A stretch of 64,000 nucleotides of DNA from contig NZ_JROG01000003.1 in the NCBI RefSeq assembly GCF_000786215.1, forward strand, positions 62,001 through 126,000, written 5' to 3'. This stretch comes from Sphingomonas sp. 35-24ZXX (GTDB lineage: Bacteria > Pseudomonadota > Alphaproteobacteria > Sphingomonadales > Sphingomonadaceae). The notes below the pieces were generated by a model. It did not search any database and had not been told where the DNA came from. It saw only the letters and a program-made list of their open reading frames with translations. A program made the translations under genes and the position numbers. Each line of letters opens with the position of its first letter. Positions within the stretch are counted from its first letter, which is position 1. Positions 45,039 to 54,901 of this stretch are shown here, one piece after another.

Positions 45039-45231
45039 TTGGTGTAACCCCATGAAAACTGACGTTATTTGGCTGTCGCGGCCGATAGGGTCGGGGGGCG
45101 TCGCTCTGATGACCGGATTGTATACTATTTATGGCAGTCCGGCGGCGGGTCTGTCACAATGCCGACGGCGGCGGGGTGCAGAGCCGGGAGACGGCGCTAA
45201 CCTTTTTTGCGATGCCGTGGTAGGCTGGCGC

Positions 45232-45654
45232 ATGGCAGACCAACCCGGACCGCATGACGAGGTGCCCGCCGCCGCATCGCCCATGCTGGCCGCCGACTCG
45301 TATGCCGTGCGCGGCTTCCACCTGATCGAGCATGTGCTGCTGATCCTGGTGGCGTTGATGACGCTGGGCGCGGCGGGGATCGAGGTCTGGGGCATTCTGG
45401 CCGCACGCACCATTTCGCTGGCCGATATCCTGCTGATGTTTCTGTACACCGAAGTGATCGGCATGATCGCGGTCTTCTATACCGGGCGCGGATCGCCGTT
45501 CGTCTATCCGATCTTCATCGCCATCACTGCGCTTGCCCGGCTGATCGTGCTTCAGGGCAAGGACATGGCACCCGACAAGATCCTGTTCGAAGCTGGTGCG
45601 ATCCTGCTGCTGGCGATTGCCGCGGTGGTGATCACGCGCGCGGGCAGGGCCTGA
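45232..45654 (+). CDS. PsiE-family membrane protein
   Basis: A 140-aa protein with three or four transmembrane helices: a first HLIEHVLLILVALMTLGAAG, then LADILLMFLYTEVIGMIAVFY and PIFIAITALARLIVL. These are the PsiE (phosphate-starvation-inducible) pattern. It opens with an acidic tail. The role is unknown; in E. coli psiE is Pho-regulated, but no Pho box was found here. Confidence 0.75.
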   Translation: MADQPGPHDEVPAAASPMLAADSYAVRGFHLIEHVLLILVALMTLGAAGIEVWGILAARTISLADILLMFLYTEVIGMIAVFYTGRGSPFVYPIFIAITALARLIVLQGKDMAPDKILFEAGAILLLAIAAVVITRAGRA

Positions 45655-45744
45655 AGCGCGGCGCCTGATCCCGGCAGGGCTTGACCCCACCTGCGGCGCT
45701 GGCATGAAGGCGCAACGCCCGTCGCCAGCAAGGCCGCCCAAGTC

Positions 45745-46302
45745 ATGACCACCGAAAAACTCTATATCACCGCCAACAGCCTGCTCGAAGACAGCTATCG
45801 GCTGGCCATGCAGGTGATCGAGAGCGGCTATCAGCCCACCCATATCGTCGGAATCTGGCGCGGCGGTGCGCCGGTGGGCATCGCGGTGCAGGAGCTGCTC
45901 GAATATCACGGCATCGATGCCGACCATATCGCCATCCGCACCGCCAGTTATTACGGTATCGACCAGCAGAGCAAGGACGTGCGCGTCTATGCCTTGGGCT
46001 ATCTGATCGACACCTTGAGCCCGGAAGACCGGCTGCTGGTGGTCGACGACGTGTTCGATTCCGGACGATCGATCCGCGCGTTCATTCATGAGCTCGCGGC
46101 GAAATGCCGGTACAACATGCCGCACGACTGGCGGATCGCGACCGTCTACTACAAGCCATCGCGCAATGTCACCGATCTCACCCCGCGCTATTTCGTGCAC
46201 GAAACCGAACAGTGGCTGGTCTTTCCGCACGAGATCACCGGCCTGACGGTCGAGGAAATCCGCGCCCACAAGCCGGGGGCCAATATCATTCTTGGGGAAT
46301 GA
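45745..46302 (+). CDS. hpt: Phosphoribosyltransferase, hypoxanthine-type
   Basis: A 185-aa type I PRTase. The PRPP-binding motif is LLVVDDVFDSGRS at residues 97-109. It includes IVGIWRGGAPVG and a C-terminal HEITGL domain. The family includes hypoxanthine-, guanine- and xanthine-PRTases; the pairing with adenine deaminase suggests hypoxanthine. The two genes are 51 bp apart. Specificity is inference. Confidence 0.82.
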   Translation: MTTEKLYITANSLLEDSYRLAMQVIESGYQPTHIVGIWRGGAPVGIAVQELLEYHGIDADHIAIRTASYYGIDQQSKDVRVYALGYLIDTLSPEDRLLVVDDVFDSGRSIRAFIHELAAKCRYNMPHDWRIATVYYKPSRNVTDLTPRYFVHETEQWLVFPHEITGLTVEEIRAHKPGANIILGE

Positions 46303-46305
46303 TGA

Positions 46306-47376
<1,071 letters not shown>

Positions 47377-47390
47377 CGGCAGGGCGCCGG

Positions 47391-48077
47391 TCAGCGCTCG
47401 CTGAGGTAATAGCGCTCCACCTCGGCGAGATTGTCGTCGAGCTGGTAGACGATGGGCTGACCGGTGGGGATTTCGAGCGAGGTGATGTCATCGTCGGCGA
47501 TGCCCGAGAGGTGCTTGACCAGCGCCCGCAGCGAGTTGCCATGCGCCGAGATGATCACCCGCTTGCCTGCCTTGAGTTCGGGCGCGATGCGGCTTTCCCA
47601 ATACGGCAGCACGCGCGCGATGGTGTCCTTGAGGCTCTCGGTATTGGGAATGGCGATGCCGGCATAGCGGCGCTCCTTGGACAGGTCGAATTCCGATCCT
47701 GCGTCCATCGGCGGCGGCGGAATGTCGAAGCTGCGCCGCCAGATGTGCACCTGCTCGTCGCCATGCTTGGCGGCGGTCTGTGCCTTGTCGAGCCCGGTCA
47801 ACCCGCCATAATGCCGCTCGTTCAGGCGCCAGTCCTTCTCGACCGGAAGCCACAGCCGGGTCATCTCTTCGAGTGCCAGATTGAGCGTCTTGATGGCGCG
47901 GGTCTGCAGCGAAGTGAAGGCGATGTCGAAATCCAGCCCCTTGTCGCGCATCAGGCGGCCAGCGGCGCGCGCTTCTTCCGCGCCCTTTTCGGTCACATCC
48001 ACGTCCCACCAGCCGGTGAAGCGGTTTTCCAGGTTCCACTGCGACTGGCCGTGGCGGATGAGGACGAGTTGCGGCAT
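47391..48077 (-). CDS. gpmA: 2,3-bisphosphoglycerate-dependent phosphoglycerate mutase
   Basis: A 228-aa glycolytic mutase interconverting 3- and 2-phosphoglycerate. Catalytic His9 in [10 protein letters not shown], then ERHYGGLTG, and [14 protein letters not shown] with the second histidine. Length fits dPGM. Ends over no neighbour; convergent with the adenine deaminase. Confidence 0.95.
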   Translation of the reverse strand: MPQLVLIRHGQSQWNLENRFTGWWDVDVTEKGAEEARAAGRLMRDKGLDFDIAFTSLQTRAIKTLNLALEEMTRLWLPVEKDWRLNERHYGGLTGLDKAQTAAKHGDEQVHIWRRSFDIPPPPMDAGSEFDLSKERRYAGIAIPNTESLKDTIARVLPYWESRIAPELKAGKRVIISAHGNSLRALVKHLSGIADDDITSLEIPTGQPIVYQLDDNLAEVERYYLSER

Positions 48078-48238
48078 CGGATGGGTCTCCTGTGATGGTC
48101 TTTGGTCGCCACCTAACGCCGATAACCGCCAGAGAAAACCCGTTTTCCGGCAAAAGCCGGAAACCAGGGGCGGTGTGGTGCGGTACGCAGCCCGGACTCA
48201 GGCTTTCGCCAGAGACCGGGAGAGGAGAGGAGGGGAGC

Positions 48239-49645
48239 CTAGAGCGTCTCGAACCGGACCCTGAGGCCATCCTTGGGCTGCGGGATCGGCCAGGCCTGCC
48301 ATTCGGGGGCATAGCCGGGCTCGGTCACGATGCGATGTTCGCTCAGGATGTGGTGGAGCAGCACCTTGATCTGCATATAGGCAAAGTGCAGCCCCAGGCA
48401 CATGTGCGCGCCGCCGCCGAACGGCACCCAGGCGTATTTGTGGCGGTTGCGCGTTGCCTCGGCGGTGAACCGCATCGGATCGAACCGGTGCGGCTCGGGC
48501 CAATGCTCTTCCTGCTTGTGGGTATAGGCCGCGCTGATGCTGACCGGGGTTCCGGCAGGGATGCGATAGCCGCCGAACTCGAAATCCTTGAGCGCGCGGC
48601 GCGGGGTGGAGGGCACCGGCGGGATCAGCCGCAGCGATTCTTTGAAGGCCATTTCGGTGAGCTCGAGATTGGGCAGCGAGTCGTACGGCATCGGCGAACC
48701 GGCAGGCGCCTGTTCGAGCAGTTCGGCGCGCAGCTTGTCCTGCCATTCGGGGTGGCGCGCCAGCATCCAGATCAGCGAACTGGCCGACGAGGTGATGGTA
48801 TCGTGCGCCGCCATCATCAGGAAGTTCATGTGATCGACCACCTCGTCGGTGGTGAGCAGGCTGCCATCTTCGCGGGTTGCGCGGCAGAACTGGCTGAACA
48901 TGTCCGGCCCCTGCTGCTCGCGGCGCTTCTGCACCTCGGGGGTGAAGTAATCGACCAGGAATTTGCGGCCCGCCACCCCGCGGCCCATCTTGGTGAAGGG
49001 CAGCGGACGGCGCACGACTCCGATCGAGGCCTGGACCATGTCGACAAAGGCCTTGTTGATCTGGTCAGCTTCGGGGCCCCAGGGGATACCCAGGAAAGAC
49101 GTTGCCGCAAGATCGAGCGTCAACTTCTTGATTTCCGTATAGAACTGGATGTCCTTGTTGGCCCAGCTACGGACCCGTGTTGCAATTCCCTCGTTCAGCT
49201 TTTCCGCATAATGGCGCATCGGCGCGGGCTTGAAGGCGATCGACAGCGCGCGCCGGTCGGCCCGGTGATGATCGAAGTCCATCAGCATCAGCCCGCGCGG
49301 GAACAGCAGATTGAGCACCGGTCCCCAACCCTGTTCGGACGAGAACACCTTGTCGCGGTCGAACAGCACCAGCTCGTTCGCGTCCGCGCCGAACAGCGCC
49401 ACCTGCTTGCGGCCGAACGCATTGGTGCGATAGACCGGGCCGTATTTGGCGCGCATCTCGTTGCCGAACTTTTCGGGGTCGGCCAGCATCTTCAATGTGA
49501 CGCCCAGCACGGGCAGGCCGTCCTCGCCGGGAATGTGGTCCAGGGCGTCGGGTCGCGGCATGCGCGTCCAGTGCGGATTGCCGCTGTCGCGCTGTATCGT
49601 ATGATCAGGAAACATCTCGCGCGGGGGTGCAATCACGGTAGCCAT
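48239..49645 (-). CDS. Cytochrome P450
   Basis: A 468-aa P450. Haem-ligand loop FGGGAHMCLG has Cys416; the K-helix ExxR is FKESLRLIPP; the I-helix is MAAHDTITSSASSL with the acid-alcohol pair. The start at 49645 follows AGAGGA. N-terminal region has no membrane anchor. Substrate unknown; CYP families of this look oxidise terpenoids or lipids in sphingomonads. Its redox partners (ferredoxin, reductase) are not here. Confidence 0.93.
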   Translation of the reverse strand: MATVIAPPREMFPDHTIQRDSGNPHWTRMPRPDALDHIPGEDGLPVLGVTLKMLADPEKFGNEMRAKYGPVYRTNAFGRKQVALFGADANELVLFDRDKVFSSEQGWGPVLNLLFPRGLMLMDFDHHRADRRALSIAFKPAPMRHYAEKLNEGIATRVRSWANKDIQFYTEIKKLTLDLAATSFLGIPWGPEADQINKAFVDMVQASIGVVRRPLPFTKMGRGVAGRKFLVDYFTPEVQKRREQQGPDMFSQFCRATREDGSLLTTDEVVDHMNFLMMAAHDTITSSASSLIWMLARHPEWQDKLRAELLEQAPAGSPMPYDSLPNLELTEMAFKESLRLIPPVPSTPRRALKDFEFGGYRIPAGTPVSISAAYTHKQEEHWPEPHRFDPMRFTAEATRNRHKYAWVPFGGGAHMCLGLHFAYMQIKVLLHHILSEHRIVTEPGYAPEWQAWPIPQPKDGLRVRFETL

Positions 49646-49830
49646 GGGGAATCCTCTGCACTGGTTTAATCGCCCCATTAAATATCAACTGACATCAATG
49701 TTAGCAAGCGCCGACTGACTGGCTCGACTCATTCATCGTTAATTCAACAAGCGGTTTGTATGAACGAATAATCGGGGCATCGCTCCGGCGGCCTGTCGCG
49801 CCCGGCTTGCGGCAACCTTGGGGAAAAATT

Positions 49831-50691
49831 GTGGCCCGACTTGAATTCCTAGGCAGGACCCGTCGCCAGGCGCTGCGCATTGCGGCTCTGGCCGTCGGGG
49901 CGGTTTCGCTCTCGGCCTGCGCTTATGGCGATTATGGCGGTTACGGTGGCGTCTCGGTCGGCGTGGGCAGCGGCTTTGCCGGTGGCTATGACCCCTATTG
50001 CGACGGCTTTTCGGCATGGGACAGCTGGTACGGCTGCGATGCCGGCTACGGCTTTGGCCAGATCGGCTATGGCGGGGGCTATTGGGACAATTTCTACTAC
50101 CCCGGCTATGGCACCTGGATCTTCGATCGCCCCGGCGGACGCCGCTTTGCGATGCAGGACCGGCACCGTCGCTATTGGGCACAGCAGCGCTGGCAATATC
50201 AGCAGCAGCGCCGCGGGGAGCGGCGTGACGATCGGTTCGACCGCCGCAACGACCGGCGCGATGATCGCTTCGACCGGCGTCAGGACCGGCGCGAGACCCT
50301 GGATGACCGGCGCGACTGGCGGCGGGAGCAGCGCGCCGACAACCCTGAATTCCCCCGCACCCGGCGTGGTGAGCGCGAGCGGATGGGGGGACTGACCCCC
50401 GAAGACCGGCAGCGGCGCTTGGAGCGCTGGGAACAGCGTCAGCAGGAACAGCTGGGTCAGCCCCGGCAGGATCGCCGCGGAGGAGGAGAGGGCAGAGGCG
50501 CAGGCCGTGGCCGCCCTGATCTCGGTCAGCCCGATGGACAGGGACAGCCCGGCGTCAGCCGTCCGCCGCGGGCGGAGCGCGCGCCGCGCCCCGACCGCGC
50601 ACCCCAGGTCATCGAACGCCCGCGGCCGCGTGGCCCGGCGGGGGTCGCCAACAGCAACGGCGTGCGCCCGCAGGACGTCCGCGAGGACTGA
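49831..50691 (+). CDS. Lipoprotein with Gly/Tyr-rich and Arg/Asp-repeat regions
   Basis: A 286-aa protein from GTG 49831 (GGGGAAAAATT upstream); a TTG 25 codons earlier is an alternative. Lipobox SLSAC, acylated Cys30. Then a Gly/Tyr-rich domain (YGDYGGYGG), then repeats of D-R/R-R (RRDDRFDRRNDRRDDRFDRR, residues about 150-190) and a Pro-rich tail (PRAERAPRPDRAP). The basic region could bind nucleic acids, phosphate-rich glycans or LPS. Unknown function. Confidence 0.72.
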   Translation: MARLEFLGRTRRQALRIAALAVGAVSLSACAYGDYGGYGGVSVGVGSGFAGGYDPYCDGFSAWDSWYGCDAGYGFGQIGYGGGYWDNFYYPGYGTWIFDRPGGRRFAMQDRHRRYWAQQRWQYQQQRRGERRDDRFDRRNDRRDDRFDRRQDRRETLDDRRDWRREQRADNPEFPRTRRGERERMGGLTPEDRQRRLERWEQRQQEQLGQPRQDRRGGGEGRGAGRGRPDLGQPDGQGQPGVSRPPRAERAPRPDRAPQVIERPRPRGPAGVANSNGVRPQDVRED

Positions 50692-50765
50692 TCGGCATCA
50701 CGCATTTCGGGGCGGGACACGGCTTGGGCTTGTGACCCGCCCCAAAAGGCCTATCCTTATAGGCG

Positions 50766-51758
50766 ATGCTACGTTTTTCCCTTCTCGACCAATCGGTACG
50801 CTTTGCCGACGTTCCCGCCAGCGCGGCGCTCGCCGCGTCGCTGGAGACGGCGCAGCTCGCCGACCGGCTGGGCTATCACCGGCTCTGGCTGTCCGAACAC
50901 CATGCCAGCCGCTTCCTGTGTGGCAGCGCGCCCGAAATTCTGATCGCGGCGATCGGCGCGCACACGCGGTCCATTCGCCTGGGGTCGGGCGGCGTCATGC
51001 TGCCGCATTACAGCGCCTACAAGGTGGCAGAGCAGTTCGCGGTGCTGAGCAACCTCTATCCGGGTCGGATCGATCTGGGAGTGGGGCGCGCGCCGGGGGG
51101 CGAAATGCGCGTGGCTGCGGCTTTGTCTGCACCCCATCCCCCGTCGTTCCGCGAATTTCCGCAGCAGGTGGCAGAGCTTGTCGGCTATCTTGACGGCAGC
51201 CTTGCCGACCCCCGGTTGAGCCCCGAGCCCATAGGCGACGTGCCGGTATGGATCCTGGGTACCAGCCCGGACAGCGCGATGCTGGCCGGACAGCTGGGGC
51301 TGCCGTATGCGCTGGCACTGTTCATCAATCCGCACGCCGACCCCAGCCTCACCGACCTGTACCGGCGCAATTTCCGCCCCAGCGCGCAGCTTGCCGAACC
51401 CTATGTCATGCTGGCGACCACGGCCTTTGCCTGTGACGATGCCGATCAGGCGGAGCTGCTGCGCAAGAACTATTTTCTCAATATCGCGCGACTCCTGGGG
51501 GGCGGCCAGCAACCTGCGCTTTCGCCCGAAGAGAGCCGCGACATGGGCTTTACCGAGCGCGAGGCGATGATTGTCGGCGCACAGGCACGGATCGCGGCCT
51601 TCGGTACGCCGGGCGTGGTCCGGGACAAGGTTCTGGCGCTGGCCGAGGTCTTCGAGGCAGACGAGGTGATGATCTCGTGCAATGCCTATCACCAGGCCGA
51701 CCGGCTGCGGGCGATCGAACTGTTCGCGCAGAGCTTCGCGATGGCCGAGGCAGGCTGA
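50766..51758 (+). CDS. LLM-class flavin-dependent oxidoreductase
   Basis: A 330-aa luciferase-like monooxygenase fold protein. The N-terminal segment LSEHHASRF, the YKVAEQFAVLSNLYPGRIDLG block and GVGRAPGG are the family's MsnO8-like hallmarks. It is probably F420- or FMN-dependent; the cofactor cannot be read from sequence. It starts 74 bases after the lipoprotein stop and its stop is 3 bases before the pseudouridine synthase start. Confidence 0.88.
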   Translation: MLRFSLLDQSVRFADVPASAALAASLETAQLADRLGYHRLWLSEHHASRFLCGSAPEILIAAIGAHTRSIRLGSGGVMLPHYSAYKVAEQFAVLSNLYPGRIDLGVGRAPGGEMRVAAALSAPHPPSFREFPQQVAELVGYLDGSLADPRLSPEPIGDVPVWILGTSPDSAMLAGQLGLPYALALFINPHADPSLTDLYRRNFRPSAQLAEPYVMLATTAFACDDADQAELLRKNYFLNIARLLGGGQQPALSPEESRDMGFTEREAMIVGAQARIAAFGTPGVVRDKVLALAEVFEADEVMISCNAYHQADRLRAIELFAQSFAMAEAG

Positions 51759-51762
51759 GGCC

Positions 51763-52473
51763 ATGACCAGTCATATTCCATCCTTCTGCGTCGCCGGGAC
51801 GCTGCCCTTCATCGATGGCGAGGCGATCGTCATCGACAAGCCGGCGGGCCTTCCTGTCACGCAGCCGCGCAAGGGCGGGCGCAGTCTTGACGATTACCTG
51901 CCGCAGCTGCGCTTCGGTTTCCACAAGATACCGCTCGCGGTGCATCGGCTCGATCAGGACACGTCGGGCTGTCTGCTGCTGGCGCGCCACGCCAAGGCTG
52001 CAAAGCGCTTTGGTGCGGCGTTCGAAAGCGGCGATGTGGAAAAGACCTATCTGGGCATCGTCGAAGGCGAACTTGCCGACGATGGCGGCACCATCGACAT
52101 TGCGTTGGGCAAGACCAGCACGGCGCAGACAGGCTGGCGGATCGTGCCCGACGCGTCGGGCAAGCGCGCGGTCACCCACTGGAAGCGGATCGGTACGGTG
52201 TCTGGCAGGACGCTGGTCGAATTCCGTCCCGAGACCGGCAGGACCCACCAGATCCGCGTGCATGCGCTGCATGGCCTGGGCAAGGCGCTGCTGGGCGACC
52301 CATTTTACGGCACGGCATACCCTTCCGGATTGATGCTGCACGCCGCAGGGCTGAACTTGCCGCGCGGCACCAAGCCCCCGATCGTGGCGGCGGCGCCCAT
52401 GCCCAGGCGTTTCCTCGATCTTGGCTTTGGCACCATCGAGGCTGTAGCCGATGAAGGGCTGACCGATGCCTGA
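51763..52473 (+). CDS. Pseudouridine synthase, RluA family
   Basis: A 236-aa synthase lacking an S4 domain. Catalytic Asp64 in AVHRLDQDTSGCLLLAR; RPETGRTHQIRVH is the second conserved motif. The next gene overlaps by eight bases. The exact tRNA or rRNA target is not clear; TruC or RluA are options. Confidence 0.9.
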   Translation: MTSHIPSFCVAGTLPFIDGEAIVIDKPAGLPVTQPRKGGRSLDDYLPQLRFGFHKIPLAVHRLDQDTSGCLLLARHAKAAKRFGAAFESGDVEKTYLGIVEGELADDGGTIDIALGKTSTAQTGWRIVPDASGKRAVTHWKRIGTVSGRTLVEFRPETGRTHQIRVHALHGLGKALLGDPFYGTAYPSGLMLHAAGLNLPRGTKPPIVAAAPMPRRFLDLGFGTIEAVADEGLTDA

Positions 52474-52873
52474 CATTGCGATCCCGGACCACGCGATCGT
52501 GTCCGAACGCTTCATCACCGCGTCTGGCCCGGGCGGGCAGAATGTCAACAAGGTGGCGACCGCAGTCCAGCTGCATGTCAACATCTACGCTCTCGGTTTG
52601 CCACCTTTGGTTTATAACCGTTTGAAATCATTGGCTGGTAGCAAGATCAATCAGGATGGCGAGCTGGTCATCCTGGCGCGCAACCATCGTACCCAGGAAG
52701 CCAACCGCAAGCTGGCGCGCGAGCGCGTGTCCGCATTGCTCGCTCAGGCCTATGATCTCCCTGCCACCCGTGCCCGCTCGCGGCTCAACCGGGTCGGCAA
52801 GACCGAACGGCTGGCGGGCAAGAAGGTGCGGTCGACGGTCAAGAAAAACCGCGGCAGGGTGGCCTTCGACTGA
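52466..52873 (+). CDS. arfB: Ribosome-rescue peptidyl hydrolase ArfB
   Basis: A 135-aa class I release-factor-like protein without the codon-recognition domains. GGQ at 23-25 (ASGPGGQNVNKV) catalyses peptidyl-tRNA hydrolysis, and the basic tail (KKVRSTVKKNRGRVAFD) enters the empty mRNA channel. This is ArfB/YaeJ. It overlaps the RluA gene by eight bases. Confidence 0.93.
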   Translation: MPDIAIPDHAIVSERFITASGPGGQNVNKVATAVQLHVNIYALGLPPLVYNRLKSLAGSKINQDGELVILARNHRTQEANRKLARERVSALLAQAYDLPATRARSRLNRVGKTERLAGKKVRSTVKKNRGRVAFD

Positions 52874-52898
52874 CTTCATGGTATTTGGAAGATTTTGC

Positions 52899-53381
52899 AT
52901 GTACACCTTTGAAATCGATGACAATGCTCCCAAGGCGCAGCTCTATGACGATCTGCATTCGGCGGCGCTGGCGCTTGTCGATGGCGAACCTGATGGTGTA
53001 GCCAACATGGCCAATGTCGCCGCGCTGCTGGGGCAGTATCTCCCCCGGCTCAACTGGGCGGGGTTCTACCGGATGGTCGATGGCGAACTGGTGCTCGGCC
53101 CCTTCGTCGGCAAGCCTGCCTGCATCCGGATTGCCCTTGGCAGCGGTGTCTGCGGGACGGCGGCCGCGAGCGGCGAGACTCAGCTGGTGGACGACGTCCA
53201 TGCCTTTCCTGGTCATATCGCCTGCGATGCCGCCAGCCAGTCCGAACTGGTTGTGCCGGTCATCCATGAGGGCCGCGTTACGCATGTGATCGATCTGGAC
53301 AGCCCCGAGCTTGCACGGTTCGACGCTGACGACCGCGCCGGGATCGAGCGCCTGGCGAAAACTCTGGCCGGACGCATCTGA
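52899..53381 (+). CDS. msrC: Free methionine-R-sulfoxide reductase (GAF-type)
   Basis: A 160-aa GAF-domain reductase that uses thioredoxin to reduce free Met-R-sulfoxide. Cysteines 75 (KPACIRI), 85 (GVCGTAA) and 109 (GHIACDA) are the three conserved ones of the fRMsr family, with the HIACDA-x-SxSELVVP block. Start at ATG 52899 with GGAAG seven bases upstream. An upstream ATG at 52878 is possible. Confidence 0.93.
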   Translation: MYTFEIDDNAPKAQLYDDLHSAALALVDGEPDGVANMANVAALLGQYLPRLNWAGFYRMVDGELVLGPFVGKPACIRIALGSGVCGTAAASGETQLVDDVHAFPGHIACDAASQSELVVPVIHEGRVTHVIDLDSPELARFDADDRAGIERLAKTLAGRI

Positions 53382-53575
53382 TTCAACGGGTTAACTAGCT
53401 GACAATGCGCTGCCCCATATTGAAACACCAAGCCGTCCGACAGCCGGTTTTACATCGCTGTGATGGTGCAAACTCCCCGCAAATGGTAACGATCGCTTAA
53501 CCAAGCCGCAGAGGCCAAGGGGCGCTCCAATACGCTCGTCTCGCGGCCTGGCGGATTGCCCAAGGGGAGTTAACC

Positions 53576-54898
53576 ATGAAGATCCGCGCTTTTGCTACCT
53601 TGCGCCATGCTGCGATTGCCGCCAGCGCCCTTGCCGTTGCGGGAATGACCCTCCCGGCCCAGGCCGCCGACTCGCGGGTTGGCAACCCCCAATCGGGTCT
53701 GATCGCGCTCAAGCTGAGCAGCGCGCTGGGCAATGGCCCCGCAGTCCGTCCGTCTTATGGTGCCCGCTTCCCGGCAGGGGCGCCGGCCTATGTTCGCCCG
53801 TTCCGGGGTTTCACCTTGCCCCGTGTATGGATCGCGCCGAATTACTATATCGCCAACTGGCAGGGCCTCGGCCTGCCGCGCCCCGCGCAAGGCTTTGGCT
53901 GGTCGCGCTATTACGACGATGCGGTGCTGACCGACCGCAGCGGCCAGGTCTATGACAGCGTGCAGGGCGTCAACTGGCAGGCAGCGCAGGCGGGGACGAG
54001 CACCGTCGTCACGCAGACCTATTCGCCCGATTACGACCCCTATAACTACGACAAGAGCCTGCTGCTGGGCAGCGACGATGTCGTGGAAGGCACGCACTGG
54101 GTCGAAGGGCCGGCCGATGCGCCGGGCGTCGATTTCGATCCCGACATGCCGCCCCCGCCGCCGCCGCCTTCGGCTGTCTATGACCGCGACTATGATCCGG
54201 CGTTCCTGGAAGCCTGCCGCCGGGACTCCGGGCTGGGCGGCGCGGCCATCGGCGCGGCTGCTGGCGGTCTTGCGGGTAACCGCATCGCCGGGCGCGGCAA
54301 CCGCACGGGTGGCACGCTGATTGGCGCTGGCGTCGGCGCGCTTGCCGGCATGGTGATCGACAAGGCCGAGGACCGCGAGCGCTGCAAGCGCCTGCTGGCG
54401 GGCGAGAGCGCGCGTGGCCCTGGCCCGAGCTATGGCTATGCGCCTCCGCCGCCGCCGGTTCCCGCTTATGGCGGGGATTATGACCCGGCGTTTCTCGAAG
54501 CCTGCCGCCGCGACAATGGCCTGGGCGGTGCAGCGCTTGGCGCGGCCGCAGGCGGTCTCGCCGGCAACCGCATCGCTGGGCGCGGCAACCGTACCGGCGG
54601 CACGCTGATCGGCGCCGGCGTCGGTGCCCTCGCTGGCATGGTGATCGACAAGGCCGAGGATCGCGAGCGCTGCAAGCGCCTGCTGGCGCAACAGGGCGTG
54701 GCCCCGGGCCAGCCGGGTGGCTATCCGCCGCCGCCTCCCGGCTATTATTATTACTATCCGCCGCCGATCGTGACCACGGTGACGATCACGCCGGGCAGCT
54801 GCAACTGCGAGGAAACTGTGGTGGTGACCGAGGGCACCACGCATCACCGCCCGGTCGTGCACCATCGCGGCAAGAACGTACGCGTCTACCGCAAGTGA
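53576..54898 (+). CDS. Exported protein with two nearly identical glycine-zipper modules
   Basis: A 440-aa protein with a signal peptide (ASALAVAGMTLPAQAA). Residues 30-200 form a region with Tyr-rich and RSGQVYDS segments (RcnB-like). Then two 71-residue copies (205-275, 301-371), identical at 69 positions, each starting DYDPAFLEACRRD and containing a glycine zipper (GAAAGGLAGNRIAGRGNRTG). Pro/Tyr-rich linkers precede and separate them. It is a likely outer-membrane or periplasmic surface protein. DNA copies differ at many third positions, so the duplication is not recent at the DNA level. Confidence 0.82.
   Translation: MKIRAFATLRHAAIAASALAVAGMTLPAQAADSRVGNPQSGLIALKLSSALGNGPAVRPSYGARFPAGAPAYVRPFRGFTLPRVWIAPNYYIANWQGLGLPRPAQGFGWSRYYDDAVLTDRSGQVYDSVQGVNWQAAQAGTSTVVTQTYSPDYDPYNYDKSLLLGSDDVVEGTHWVEGPADAPGVDFDPDMPPPPPPPSAVYDRDYDPAFLEACRRDSGLGGAAIGAAAGGLAGNRIAGRGNRTGGTLIGAGVGALAGMVIDKAEDRERCKRLLAGESARGPGPSYGYAPPPPPVPAYGGDYDPAFLEACRRDNGLGGAALGAAAGGLAGNRIAGRGNRTGGTLIGAGVGALAGMVIDKAEDRERCKRLLAQQGVAPGQPGGYPPPPPGYYYYYPPPIVTTVTITPGSCNCEETVVVTEGTTHHRPVVHHRGKNVRVYRK
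54188..54400 (+). repeat. Glycine-zipper module, copy 1
   Basis: 213 bp inside the glycine-zipper gene; its protein is 69/71 identical to copy 2, 288 bases downstream. Confidence 0.85.
54476..54688 (+). repeat. Glycine-zipper module, copy 2
   Basis: 213 bp, offset 288 bases from copy 1; differences are mainly synonymous, so selection keeps the protein the same. Confidence 0.85.
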
Positions 54899-54901
54899 TG
54901 G

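Noticed and set aside
49756-49830. Start of the repeat lipoprotein at TTG 49756
   Set aside because: The GTG at 49831 has a better ribosome site and gives a proper signal peptide with lipobox.
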